A stretch of 64,000 bases of DNA from contig NZ_WFKM01000015.1 of assembly GCF_011007365.1 (NCBI RefSeq), positions 62,001 to 126,000 of the forward strand. Direction: 5' to 3'. The DNA comes from Sphingobacterium sp. xlx-96. GTDB lineage: Bacteria; Bacteroidota; Bacteroidia; Sphingobacteriales; Sphingobacteriaceae. The translations under genes were made by a program, and so were the position numbers. Shown here one piece after another: positions 42,471-52,014 of the stretch. Position 1 is the first letter of the stretch. Each line of letters starts with the position of its first letter. Below the pieces are notes generated by a model. It was not told the origin of the DNA. It ran no database searches and was given only the letters and a program-made list of their open reading frames with translations.

Positions 42471-42896
42471 ATGAAAAGATTTCTAGCCGTATTAATATGT
42501 ATGATCTACACCACTGTTTCTTTCGGGGGCTCGGTGTACATGCATCATTGCTGTGGAGGGACATCAATTAGTATCTACGAAAAAGCAGGGCATGACGCGT
42601 GCCCACTATGCGCAAAACAAGAAGAGCAAAAACCCGGCTCAGAGCACCAAAAGACATGTTCCGATGGCAAATGCAGCGATATTGAGATTAAAATCGATCA
42701 GCTGGCTAATAAACTATTTTCTGGACAATCACATTTTTCGGTGCATTTTGCCCCCTTTATCCTGACAAGGCTTTGGATTAATTCGAAACCAGTGGCGTCG
42801 GAAAAGGAAAAAGAAAAGCTTCCTCTAAAAAATAGCTTTGTCTGTGCAAACTCCTCTCCACCGACTTTTCTATTGAATTGTATTTTTAGGATTTAG
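42471..42896 (+). CDS. HYC_CC_PP-type small exported protein
   Basis: A 141-residue protein from ATG 42471 (KRFLAVLICMIYTTVSFGGS signal). It has the conserved Cys pairs that name the family: VYMHHCCGG near the start, CPLCAKQEE, then CSDGKCSD, and a C-terminal SSPPTFLLNCIFRI. A TonB-dependent receptor gene with an HMA domain follows. Family members often sit beside metal-related receptors in Bacteroidota (recalled), so a role in copper or other metal handling is plausible but not shown. Confidence 0.75.
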   Translation: MKRFLAVLICMIYTTVSFGGSVYMHHCCGGTSISIYEKAGHDACPLCAKQEEQKPGSEHQKTCSDGKCSDIEIKIDQLANKLFSGQSHFSVHFAPFILTRLWINSKPVASEKEKEKLPLKNSFVCANSSPPTFLLNCIFRI

Positions 42897-43067
42897 AATA
42901 GAATCTTCAGATGGCAATATTAAGCATCAATAGTCATGCTTTATAATTTCGTCACTTAAGAGAATCTATATGGATTATTCATGTTCAAAAAATCAACTAC
43001 ATGGATATATTCAGCCTCTATATTTCGAGGTAATCTAATGGCTATAAAAGTCCAACTAAATACATAT

Positions 43068-45713
43068 ATGAATACTATATACAAAATAACATCATTAATT
43101 ATATTTGTTTTCCTAGCGCAGGTTAGTATCGCGCAAATTGATAGCACGGCAATATTTGAAGTACCAGGAAACTGTGGTCTGTGTAAAAAAAGGATCGAAA
43201 CTGCTGCAAAGATACAAGGTGTAGAATCTGCCGTTTGGGACCTAAAAACACATAAACTAACGACCAAATACAACTCAAAACAAGTGAATCTCAAGCAGCT
43301 TCAACAAGCTATTGCCAACGCAGGTCACGATACACCTTTAATACAAACAACGGATGAGGTCTATGCCAAACTTCATGAATGTTGTCTCTACGAGCGACTA
43401 GGGGCTGTTAAAGAAGAAAAACATGACCATGATGATCATGCCGGACATAATCACGATGACCATGCTGAACACAGTCAGGACAATAAAAAAGGGGGGGCTA
43501 GAGCTGAACAAGAACACCATAACCACGATCATATTGTGACTGGTGTCGTGGTAAATGAAGATGTAAAAGCAGAAATGACTCCTATCGCAGGCGTTAATAT
43601 TAAATGGTTAGAATATCCAGCAAAACAAACGACCAGTAATGAAAACGGCGTATTTAAAATTAAACACGAAAAAGGATATAAACATTTGATTTTCTCCCAT
43701 TCAGGAATGACGCCTGACACCGTAGAAGTTAAGGATTTACATGAAGTTTTAATAATCCACTCAAAAGACAATGTACTGTCTGAAGTAATAGTATCTAGAA
43801 GCAGAAAATCAACATACATCGACAGATTAAAGCCTAATCGAATGGAAGTATTGACAACAAAGGAGTTGTTCAAAGCCGCTTGTTGTGATCTTAGCGAGAG
43901 TTTTTCGACGAATGTTTCTGTAGACGTAGTGAGTAACGATGCTGTAACGGGTAGTAAACAGATTCAGATGCTAGGTCTTAGCGGTATCTATACACAACTT
44001 ACAGTTGAAGGCTTACCAGGACCTCGTGGTTTTGCTACCCCTTTAGGACTCAATAGTATCGCTGGTACATGGATCAATTCGATCGAAATCTCTAAAGGGA
44101 TCGGATCGGTAGTAAATGGTTTTGAAAATATGGCCGGACAAATCAACGTAGAATTGAAAAAACCACACGATTCGGACAAATTATTTTTCAATGCCTATGC
44201 TAATAATATTGGGCGGACGGATGTAAACTTAAACTTGGCTCAAAAACTCAACGACAAATGGTCTGTCGGATTCTTATTACACGACAACTTCATGTACAAC
44301 AAGAACATGAACTATAGCGACAATGGCTTTAGAGATGTACCTATAGGAAACCTATTCTCGGGAATTAATAGATGGCATTACGAAGATGGCAAGGGTGTAA
44401 TTGCGCAGTTCGGTGTTAAATATCTAAAAGATGACCGCACGGGAGGACAAACCGATTTTGATAAGTCTACCGACAAAGGAACAACTAACCGCTATGGCCT
44501 AGGCTTTGACAACCAGCGTATTGAAGGCTTTGCTAAAATTGGGTATGTGTTCCCTGAAAATAGATTAAGAAGCGTGGGGTTACAGTTGTCAGGATCAAAC
44601 TATAAACAGGACAGCTACTTCGGACTTACCAATTATCTAAGTGAACAAAACAGTGGATATGCTAATCTTATTTTTCAAGATGTTATTGGTTCGGTAGCTC
44701 ATAAATATAAAATTGGTGCATCGGTATCGTATGACGATTACAACGAAACGGTGAATACCTTTAATTTTAAAAGAAAAGAGGCTGTCACGGGAGCATTCGC
44801 GGAATATACATACAGTCCTGCTGAAAATTTTGACGCTGTATTGGGATTACGTCAGGATTACAACTCCTTATACGGCTGGTTTACTACGCCAAGAGCCGTT
44901 TTACGGTATGCTCCTACATCGACAACTACACTTCGTCTTAGTTCTGGAAGAGGTCAGCGCACTGCAAATATTTTCGCAGAAAACATGAGTATCTTTGCCT
45001 CTAGCCGTACTATAGATTTTGCTTCTTTAGCGAATCAGAATAATGCTTATGGTTTGAAACCCGAAGTATCTTGGAATACTGGTTTGTCATTAGACCAAAA
45101 CTTTCAATTATTTGGAAGGGAAGCTGGTTTTTCGATGGAATTGTTTCATAACAACTTTCAAGACCAAGTTGTTATCGACTTCGAGGATGCAAGAACAGTT
45201 TCTTTCTATAACTTGGATGGAAAATCTTTCTCAAACAGCCTACAAACAGAACTACGCTTTATGCCGGCTCAGCACTTTGAGGCACGCTTTGCATACCGTC
45301 TATTAGACGTGCAGACAGACTATAAAAATGGGCGCTTACAAAAACCATTGACAGCAAAACACAGAGGTTTTATGAACCTAGCCTATAACCTACACAGTGG
45401 GTGGTCATTTGACTATACATTAAATGTTATGGGAGAAAAAAGAATGCCGTCGACAGCTGCTAATCCTGTAGAATTCCAGTTGTCATCACATTCGAAAGGT
45501 TATGTAACGATGAATGCCCAAGTCAGCAAAACTTTAGGTAGAAACAAAAATTTTGATATCTATATCGGAGGAGAGAATCTTGGCAACTATTACCAAAAGG
45601 ATCCAATACTTGGTTTTGATCAACCATTTGGACAGTACTTTGACACCAACCTATTATGGGGGCCTCTTACAGGTAGAATGTTCTACTCGGGAGTAAGATA
45701 CCATATCAAATAA
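43068..45713 (+). CDS. TonB-dependent receptor with N-terminal HMA and His-rich segment
   Basis: About 881 residues from ATG 43068 (NTIYKITSLIIFVFLAQVSI signal); the frame upstream to 42981 lacks a signal and is disregarded. Mature residues begin with a heavy-metal-associated domain (EVPGNCGLCKKRIETAAKIQ), then a His/Asp-rich metal-binding stretch (HDHDDHAGHNHDDHAEHSQ). A carboxypeptidase-regulatory domain, a plug (GSKQIQMLGLSGIYTQLTVE) and a barrel ending FYSGVRYHIK follow. It should import a metal or metallophore, plausibly copper or zinc. The HYC-type gene precedes it. Confidence 0.88.
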   Translation: MNTIYKITSLIIFVFLAQVSIAQIDSTAIFEVPGNCGLCKKRIETAAKIQGVESAVWDLKTHKLTTKYNSKQVNLKQLQQAIANAGHDTPLIQTTDEVYAKLHECCLYERLGAVKEEKHDHDDHAGHNHDDHAEHSQDNKKGGARAEQEHHNHDHIVTGVVVNEDVKAEMTPIAGVNIKWLEYPAKQTTSNENGVFKIKHEKGYKHLIFSHSGMTPDTVEVKDLHEVLIIHSKDNVLSEVIVSRSRKSTYIDRLKPNRMEVLTTKELFKAACCDLSESFSTNVSVDVVSNDAVTGSKQIQMLGLSGIYTQLTVEGLPGPRGFATPLGLNSIAGTWINSIEISKGIGSVVNGFENMAGQINVELKKPHDSDKLFFNAYANNIGRTDVNLNLAQKLNDKWSVGFLLHDNFMYNKNMNYSDNGFRDVPIGNLFSGINRWHYEDGKGVIAQFGVKYLKDDRTGGQTDFDKSTDKGTTNRYGLGFDNQRIEGFAKIGYVFPENRLRSVGLQLSGSNYKQDSYFGLTNYLSEQNSGYANLIFQDVIGSVAHKYKIGASVSYDDYNETVNTFNFKRKEAVTGAFAEYTYSPAENFDAVLGLRQDYNSLYGWFTTPRAVLRYAPTSTTTLRLSSGRGQRTANIFAENMSIFASSRTIDFASLANQNNAYGLKPEVSWNTGLSLDQNFQLFGREAGFSMELFHNNFQDQVVIDFEDARTVSFYNLDGKSFSNSLQTELRFMPAQHFEARFAYRLLDVQTDYKNGRLQKPLTAKHRGFMNLAYNLHSGWSFDYTLNVMGEKRMPSTAANPVEFQLSSHSKGYVTMNAQVSKTLGRNKNFDIYIGGENLGNYYQKDPILGFDQPFGQYFDTNLLWGPLTGRMFYSGVRYHIK

Positions 45714-45748
45714 AAAAAGGGCTGTTTTCAAAAACAGCCCTTTTTTTA
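45712..45748. terminator. terminator
   Basis: AAAAAAAGGGCTGTTTT pairs with AAAACAGCCCTTTTTTT. It lies between the receptor and the converging maf gene. Confidence 0.85.
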
Positions 45749-46342
45749 TTTGATAAACATCTGCTTGAGTTCTTTATAAAGATGACTCGTAGGTAGCCCT
45801 ACGACATTTTCGAAAGACCCTTCGATTGAAACCACACCTATACGCCCTATCCATTCTTGAATACCATAAGATCCCGCCTTGTCATAAGGCTTATATTTAT
45901 CCAGATAATAGTCTATCTCAGCGACCTCTAATGATCTAAAACGTACTACAGTCATACTGGTAAAGCTTTTTACTTCGCCACGATAGGCTATTGCCACCCC
46001 TGTATAAACAATATGTGCACATCCGCTCAAAGCTAACAAAACTTCCCTTGCCTCAGCCGCATCCTTAGGTTTGCCAAGAACCCTATCCGCGTTGTCTACA
46101 ACAACAGTATCTGCCGTAATAATAACATGATCATAAAATTCAGAATCGGAAAAAGCTTTAATCTTTTCTACCGCTATGTATTCGGCCGCATCTCTTGTCA
46201 GTACATGCGAGGGTACAACCTCCTCAATCTCGCGCACCAACACCTCAAAACTCAGATCCAAAGATGCCAAAAGCTCTTTTCTACGTGGTGATTGGGACCC
46301 CAATATAACCGGGATCCGATGCATAACTTCTGCTAACAACAT
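45746..46342 (-). CDS. maf: Maf nucleoside triphosphate pyrophosphatase
   Basis: A 198-residue protein with the Maf signature near the start (PVILGSQSPRRKELLASL), the EEVVPSHVLTRDAAEYIAVE segment and IITADTVVVDNADRVLGKPK. It hydrolyses dTTP/UTP or modified nucleotides. An in-frame ATG seven codons in (HRIPVILGSQ) is an equally good start. The gene begins 1 bp after the kdsC stop, so the two are cotranscribed. Confidence 0.92.
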   Translation of the reverse strand: MLLAEVMHRIPVILGSQSPRRKELLASLDLSFEVLVREIEEVVPSHVLTRDAAEYIAVEKIKAFSDSEFYDHVIITADTVVVDNADRVLGKPKDAAEAREVLLALSGCAHIVYTGVAIAYRGEVKSFTSMTVVRFRSLEVAEIDYYLDKYKPYDKAGSYGIQEWIGRIGVVSIEGSFENVVGLPTSHLYKELKQMFIK

Positions 46343-46343
46343 A

Positions 46344-46862
46344 TCAAATACTTTTTATAAAAACATCGGAATGCCATTTATCCTGAAGTCGCAAAATCTT
46401 TTCGATGATCTCTCGGACAACACCTTCTCCCCCTTTTTTGGAAGAGACGTAGTGGCTGAGTTTTTTAATATCTTCAACAGCATCCGCTGGTGCAATGGCT
46501 GCACTAACCTGCTGCATACACGTATAATCAGGCATATCGTCGCCAATAAACGCAATCTCAGTAAAACTCAACCCATAGTGGATGGCGAGATCCTGCAAAA
46601 GCCCTAATTTGTCCGAAACCCCTAAATGTATCTCCGATACCCGAAGGCCTTCCAAGCGGCTCAAAACCCCCTGAGAACGTCCCCCTGTAATTACAAAAAT
46701 CAATAAACCTTGTTGGGTAGCATATTGAATTGCGTAACCGTCTTTCACATTAAATGTACGTAGCTGATCGCCACTTTCCGTCACTAAAATCTCGCCATTT
46801 GTCAAGACACCATCGACATCCAAAACGACACATTTTATATTTTTCAGCGTTGAATAAATCAT
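46344..46862 (-). CDS. kdsC: KDO 8-phosphate phosphatase, KdsC-type HAD
   Basis: A 172-residue HAD phosphatase: motif I is VLDVDGVLTNGE, motif II is FVITGGRSQG, the Lys is in GVSDKLG, and motif III is IAFIGDDMPDYTCM. It converts 3-deoxy-manno-octulosonate 8-phosphate to KDO for lipopolysaccharide. ATG 46862 is chosen because the frame above it begins with GTG and a -7-like TACCTTTG lies immediately before. It is followed by maf in one operon. Confidence 0.9.
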   Translation of the reverse strand: MIYSTLKNIKCVVLDVDGVLTNGEILVTESGDQLRTFNVKDGYAIQYATQQGLLIFVITGGRSQGVLSRLEGLRVSEIHLGVSDKLGLLQDLAIHYGLSFTEIAFIGDDMPDYTCMQQVSAAIAPADAVEDIKKLSHYVSSKKGGEGVVREIIEKILRLQDKWHSDVFIKSI

Positions 46863-47004
46863 AATAGACACAAAGGTAAAGATTAAATCATATATGCTAA
46901 ATCGTTTATTTACTCATAATAGCCACAGATTTATCAATATAAACCATAAACATCAAAAATTTGTCACAAAGTAGTTGTTTTCACAACTTTTTTTATCAAA
47001 GGTA

Positions 47005-47148
47005 TTGACTCCTATCATTTCTTGACGTAACTTTGTGTTAACAATTCGGAAATATAATGAGTTGTTTATAAAATAGTCTTTTCATAATTTAGGTTTATAA
47101 TTGGTTAGTAGCAAACCTTGGCGCCCATCGTCAAGGTTTTGTTTTTTT
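47005..47148 (+). ncRNA. candidate small RNA with own promoter and terminator
   Basis: TTG at 47005-47007, a 20-bp spacer and TAACTTTG at 47028-47035 form a good promoter. A transcript from about 47041 would end at the hairpin AAACCTTG/CAAGGTTT (47113-47139) followed by TTGTTTTTTT. The resulting RNA is about 108 nt with no convincing ORF. Neighbouring genes are divergent or convergent, so it is not an mRNA leader. Confidence 0.55.
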
Positions 47149-47371
47149 CAAAAACCAACATCACAACGAGCTAAAATAAACCTTTTCAGAAAGTTTTATT
47201 TCTCGGATTTGCAAGGTACCAAACAATTTCTAGGTAATCCAGAGACTGATTTATTCTATTGCAGTGACGACGTGGGTTGCTTTTGGAACACCTCCTTTCA
47301 GAAAAAACTGTCTTCATTCCGACTTCAAAAAATATGCACCGAAATGAAGACAACTCTAAACAACACGAATC

Positions 47372-48355
47372 TTACGATTTGCTTTTATCATTCCCCTTCG
47401 GGTTAGATATAGAAGAACGCATATCTGTATCAGCCTGAATATTCTGCATTTTGTAATAATCCATCACACCCAAATTGCCGCTTCGGAAAGCTTCAGCCAT
47501 CGCTAAGGGCACCTGAGCTTCGGCTTCAATAACCTTAGCCTTTGCTTCCTGCGCCTTGGCTCTCATTTCCTGCTCGCTTGCTACTGCCATAGCTCTACGC
47601 TCTTCAGCGCGCGCGTTAGCAACCTTAAGGTCAGCCTCCGCCTGATCAGTCTGTAGCTTTGCCCCTACATTTTCCCCGATATCAATATCAGCAATATCAA
47701 TAGATAATATCTCGAATGCCGTCCCCGAATCCAATCCTTTGGACAATACAGTTTTCGATATACGATCTGGATTCTCTAGAACTTCCTTGTGATTGGCCGA
47801 AGAACCTATCGTAGTAACAATACCCTCGCCAACACGCGCAAGTATAGTCTCCTCTCCCGCGCCTCCAACTAATTGATTAATGTTCGCTCGTACCGTAACA
47901 CGCGCTTTGGCAATTAATTGAATACCGTCTTTTGCAACTGCTGCTACTGGAGGTGTATTTATAACCTGCGGATTAACGGAAAGCTGAACAGCATCGAAAA
48001 CATCACGTCCTGCCAAATCAATAGCGGTCGCTAACTTAAAATCCAAAGGAATATTAGCCTTATCAGCCGAAATTAGAGCCTTTATTACTTTATTAACATT
48101 TCCTCCAGCAAGATAGTGCGTCTCTATATCGTTGGTACTGATACGTAATCCGGCTTTTGTTGATGTAATCATTGCATTGGTAACTAATGCCGGCGACACC
48201 TTACGTAAACGCATTAAGACCAGGTTCAAAAGACTAATCCGTACATTGGACAATTGTGCTGTAAACCATAGATTAACAGGCAATAAATAAAACAGAAAAA
48301 ATAGGGCTATAACAGCACCGATGATGGTTAAAATTAAAGATACGTCAGGATTCAT
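47372..48355 (-). CDS. floA: flotillin-like protein FloA
   Basis: The 327-residue protein has an N-terminal membrane hairpin (LILTIIGAVIALFFLFYLLP), then an SPFH-type domain with LRKVSPALVTNAMITSTKAG and DLAGRDVFDAVQLSVNPQVI. A C-terminal coiled coil follows (QAEADLKVANARAEERRAMA, then AKAKVIEAEAQVPLAMAEAF). This is the YqfA/FloA family that organises membrane microdomains. It is alone on the minus strand. Confidence 0.92.
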   Translation of the reverse strand: MNPDVSLILTIIGAVIALFFLFYLLPVNLWFTAQLSNVRISLLNLVLMRLRKVSPALVTNAMITSTKAGLRISTNDIETHYLAGGNVNKVIKALISADKANIPLDFKLATAIDLAGRDVFDAVQLSVNPQVINTPPVAAVAKDGIQLIAKARVTVRANINQLVGGAGEETILARVGEGIVTTIGSSANHKEVLENPDRISKTVLSKGLDSGTAFEILSIDIADIDIGENVGAKLQTDQAEADLKVANARAEERRAMAVASEQEMRAKAQEAKAKVIEAEAQVPLAMAEAFRSGNLGVMDYYKMQNIQADTDMRSSISNPKGNDKSKS

Positions 48356-48541
48356 ATGTAAATAATTTGTTTTTTAGAGTCTTATGTAATATTCATGGGT
48401 GTTTGTCCGGTTTCTACGACATGGATATTTCATATATTGAAAATAAAATAGCTTTTTAAAGATATTAATTTATTTTAGTTTTTCGTGCATTATTATGCTT
48501 TATATTATTAACAATACGTATAAAGAAATTAAACTATTATA

Positions 48542-48549
48542 TACCTTTG
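48542..48549 (+). promoter_or_regulatory. -7 box that sets the kinase start
   Basis: TACCTTTG matches TAnnTTTG. The frame upstream of 48571 begins at a TTG inside this box (48547), so it cannot be the start codon. Confidence 0.5.
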
Positions 48550-48570
48550 TATACGTCTATCCTAATCCTA

Positions 48571-51500
48571 ATGGATCAAAAAAACAGTCTAGATACCATA
48601 AACATGAATAAACGAAACAAATTAAAAACCCAGGTTTTTATAAGCATTGGCATCGCTACCAGTATTATCCTGTTGTCAATCATACATTTATTTAGTCAGT
48701 TTTCTAACTTCATGTTTAGAAACGACGAAATAATAACAAACTCGCAAGAACAATTACAGTTAGCTACAAGTGTTAACAAAGAATTTTATAACTTAACTAG
48801 AGCAAGGATAGATTTCATAAAGGGAATCAACGGCGCTGAAGTCGAAATCTCTAAAAATATCGACAACTTAGAAGAGCAAGTCGCAAATGTAAAGATGCTA
48901 AGCTCTCAGAACAACGAAAACGCAAAACACCTCATTGACCGTATTGAGACCGTATTAAACACATTGTCATCACCTGATAAAGGACTAACCAAGGATGAGA
49001 CGATCAATTATTGGCTCAAAGAGGAGAAAAAAAACTTGGAAGCGACCAACATATTTATAGAATCTGTTATTGCTAATCGAGCAATAGAGATGGTAAAAAA
49101 CGAAAAAGACATCAACGATGTTGAAAACATTACGATAGGCCTGATTATCATCAGCTTACTAATGATTGCCTATTCCTTCTATAAAATATTCCAGATCCTC
49201 ATGCAACTCCGCAAATCCAGCAACGAACTGAAGAGTGTAAACAAAGAGTTTGAGGAGGCTCGAATACAAATTGAAGAGACAAACTGGGTCCTGGAAAAAA
49301 GTGCTTATCTCGCAGACAGAATAAGTGGTATTGATGACAGCTATAAAATAAGCCAGATCGTCGTCAAATTACTCAACGAACACCTTTCAATACAGGCGAT
49401 TGCAATATATATAAGAAAATTGGACTCTTACCAATTCGAAAGAACTGCAGCTTTAGGTCTAAAAAACACACTAAATCTTGAAAATTTTGTAAGTGGAGAA
49501 GGTTTCTTAGGCAAAATCGCAGAAGATAAAAGCTTTGTCATACAAAAAATAGAAGACACGAATCATTTAAATACAAATACGGCTACACTCCATCAATTAC
49601 CAGCTACTGTATTCATTTCGCCATTGATACATGAGGACCATTGCCTCGGCATCATTGAAATAGCATCATTATGCCCCCCTGAAAAACAAAAAAAATATAA
49701 AGATTTCTTGACACGAATCAGTAAATTGATCGCTACCCGTATCAAATTTGGACAGAGCCATCTATTGGTCGAACAATTGCTGGAAGAAACGCAAAGACAG
49801 ACAGAGGAGCTAGAGGCACAGCAGGAAGAACTACGAATCACCAACGAGGAATTAATACATAAAACACACCTTTTGGAATCCTCTGAAGAAGAGCTTCGTG
49901 TACAACAAGAAGAACTCACTCAAACCAATCTGGAACTCAATCAAAAAGCTGCCGAAGTCGAAAAAAGAAATACAGACTTAAACAACGCCCACAGAGTCGT
50001 GGAGCAAAAAATAGCAGAAGTGCAGCAAGCCAGCAAATATAAGTCTGAATTTATGGCCAATATGAGCCACGAACTACGGACTCCACTCAACAGCATTCTG
50101 ATATTGGCAAAGCTATTGCAGGATAACAAATTAAAAAACTTAAACACAGAGCAGGTAAAATACGCCAGTGTAATACATGGGGCGGGCACAGACCTCCTTG
50201 AATTGATCAACGAACTTTTGGATCTAGCTAAGATAGAATCAGGAAAAATAGACTTAAACATTGAAAAAATATATTCCAAAGATTTTGCGAGCAACACCGA
50301 AGAACTCTTTAAAGCAGTAGCGAAAGATAAAGGTATAACATTTACAACAAAAATAGCCGACGATGTACCTAGACACTTTTTATGTGACGAGTATCGCTTA
50401 CAACAGGTTATCAAAAATTTTCTTTCAAACGCATTTAAATTCACGCCCTTTAACGGTACGGTAGAGTTTAGCATAAAAATGCAAGCCAACAATCTATGCT
50501 TTGAGGTCAAGGACTCTGGGAAAGGTATTTCATCTGAAAAGCAAGAACTCATCTTCGAAGCCTTTAGACAAGAAGATGGCTCCACAAGCCGTAAATATGG
50601 TGGGACTGGACTAGGTCTATCCATTAGTCGTGAAATAGCATCCCTACTCGGAGGTAGGATTACGCTGGAAAGCCGGATCGGAGCAGGAAGTACTTTCTCC
50701 CTGATCATCCCTTATACGCCGTCTGAAACTATATCTGAAACTATAGTTATACCAAAAACACAACTGCCCATAGAGAAAAAAGAAATACAAACTAGCTCGG
50801 TAATGCCAATTATCGAAAGTAAACCATTGGATATAGGAAAAGAAAGGTCAATTCTGATTATAGAGGATGACATCAATTTTGCTGATATCTTAAAGGGCTT
50901 CGCCGAAGAGTACGGATTTGTGGTCAGTCTTGCACATGATGGGGCCAAAGGAATAGAGGTAGCACAACAAACCGTTCCTGACGCCATCATCCTTGACGTT
51001 ATGCTTCCTATAGCTGATGGCTGGGAAGTATTAAGACTTCTCAAAGAAAACCCTGTGACCAAACACATTCCTGTACACATGATGTCTGCAGCGACTTTCA
51101 ATAAAAAAGATTTCTTAGAAAAAGGTGCTATAGGATTTATGCACAAGCCAGTGACAGCAGATACGATCCAGCATACTTTTGAAACCATCAATCTTAACCT
51201 AAGTCAGGCCGTCAAAAAAATCTTATTGATCGAGGATCAGGAGCTTCAGAGTGATTTTATCAAGGATTCATTTGCTGACCATAGCATCAACGTCATTCAG
51301 GCGTTTTCATTAGCTGCAGCATGGGACAAACTCTCTGAAGAAACGAATATTGACTGTATTATTCTTGACATGCAACTTCCGGATGGGAATGGTCTAAATC
51401 TGATTGAAAAAATAAAAAAAACACCCCGTTTAGTAAATATTCCAATCATCATCAATACAGCCTATGAGCTACCTAAAGAGCAATATGATCAGATCATCGC

Positions 51501-52014
51501 AGATGCAAGAGCAACGATTCTAAAATCAGACAAATCAAGCGACCGATTAATAGATGAAGTGAATCTTTTTCTAAACAAGATCAATGATTCCTCCTATCAA
51601 CCCATCAAGAATATGGGGAATATCCAACAAACAACCAATTTAAAAGGAAAGCGGGTTCTTGTCGCCGATGACGACATGCGCAATGTATTTGCCTTAACTA
51701 CGTCATTGCAAAGTTTTGAGATGGATATTGAGATTGCCAATAATGGCAAAGAGGCTGTACAGATCATGAGTAATCCAGACAATAATGTCGACATTATTCT
51801 GATGGATATTATGATGCCTGAAATGGACGGCTACGAAGCCATCAGAATAATACGTGAGGACCTAAAATATAAAAATGTACCAATTCTAGCCGTCACGGCC
51901 AAGGCAATGAAAGGCGATCGGGAGAAATCTATACAAATAGGAGCTAATGATTATGTCAGCAAGCCTATCGATATAGACAAGTTAACATCATTAATGCAGG
52001 TATGGTTAGGGTAG
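48571..52014 (+). CDS. hybrid histidine kinase with CHASE-like, GAF and three receiver domains
   Basis: An 1147-residue protein from ATG 48571. Two membrane helices (about 28-45 and 185-205) enclose a helical sensor; a GAF domain (240-395) and a coiled coil (400-490) follow. HisKA has MSHELRTPLNS with His500. The HATPase has NFLSNAFKFTP and GGTGLGLSISREIA. Three REC domains follow with phosphorylatable Asp809, Asp933 and Asp1079. CheR overlaps its end by 13 bp and CheB follows, so it belongs to a CheR/CheB-linked signalling operon rather than a flagellar one. Confidence 0.9.
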   Translation: MDQKNSLDTINMNKRNKLKTQVFISIGIATSIILLSIIHLFSQFSNFMFRNDEIITNSQEQLQLATSVNKEFYNLTRARIDFIKGINGAEVEISKNIDNLEEQVANVKMLSSQNNENAKHLIDRIETVLNTLSSPDKGLTKDETINYWLKEEKKNLEATNIFIESVIANRAIEMVKNEKDINDVENITIGLIIISLLMIAYSFYKIFQILMQLRKSSNELKSVNKEFEEARIQIEETNWVLEKSAYLADRISGIDDSYKISQIVVKLLNEHLSIQAIAIYIRKLDSYQFERTAALGLKNTLNLENFVSGEGFLGKIAEDKSFVIQKIEDTNHLNTNTATLHQLPATVFISPLIHEDHCLGIIEIASLCPPEKQKKYKDFLTRISKLIATRIKFGQSHLLVEQLLEETQRQTEELEAQQEELRITNEELIHKTHLLESSEEELRVQQEELTQTNLELNQKAAEVEKRNTDLNNAHRVVEQKIAEVQQASKYKSEFMANMSHELRTPLNSILILAKLLQDNKLKNLNTEQVKYASVIHGAGTDLLELINELLDLAKIESGKIDLNIEKIYSKDFASNTEELFKAVAKDKGITFTTKIADDVPRHFLCDEYRLQQVIKNFLSNAFKFTPFNGTVEFSIKMQANNLCFEVKDSGKGISSEKQELIFEAFRQEDGSTSRKYGGTGLGLSISREIASLLGGRITLESRIGAGSTFSLIIPYTPSETISETIVIPKTQLPIEKKEIQTSSVMPIIESKPLDIGKERSILIIEDDINFADILKGFAEEYGFVVSLAHDGAKGIEVAQQTVPDAIILDVMLPIADGWEVLRLLKENPVTKHIPVHMMSAATFNKKDFLEKGAIGFMHKPVTADTIQHTFETINLNLSQAVKKILLIEDQELQSDFIKDSFADHSINVIQAFSLAAAWDKLSEETNIDCIILDMQLPDGNGLNLIEKIKKTPRLVNIPIIINTAYELPKEQYDQIIADARATILKSDKSSDRLIDEVNLFLNKINDSSYQPIKNMGNIQQTTNLKGKRVLVADDDMRNVFALTTSLQSFEMDIEIANNGKEAVQIMSNPDNNVDIILMDIMMPEMDGYEAIRIIREDLKYKNVPILAVTAKAMKGDREKSIQIGANDYVSKPIDIDKLTSLMQVWLG

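Noticed and set aside
47101..47406. 101-residue ORF upstream of floA
   Set aside because: It overlaps a terminator hairpin and the floA 3' end; residues show no protein-like pattern.
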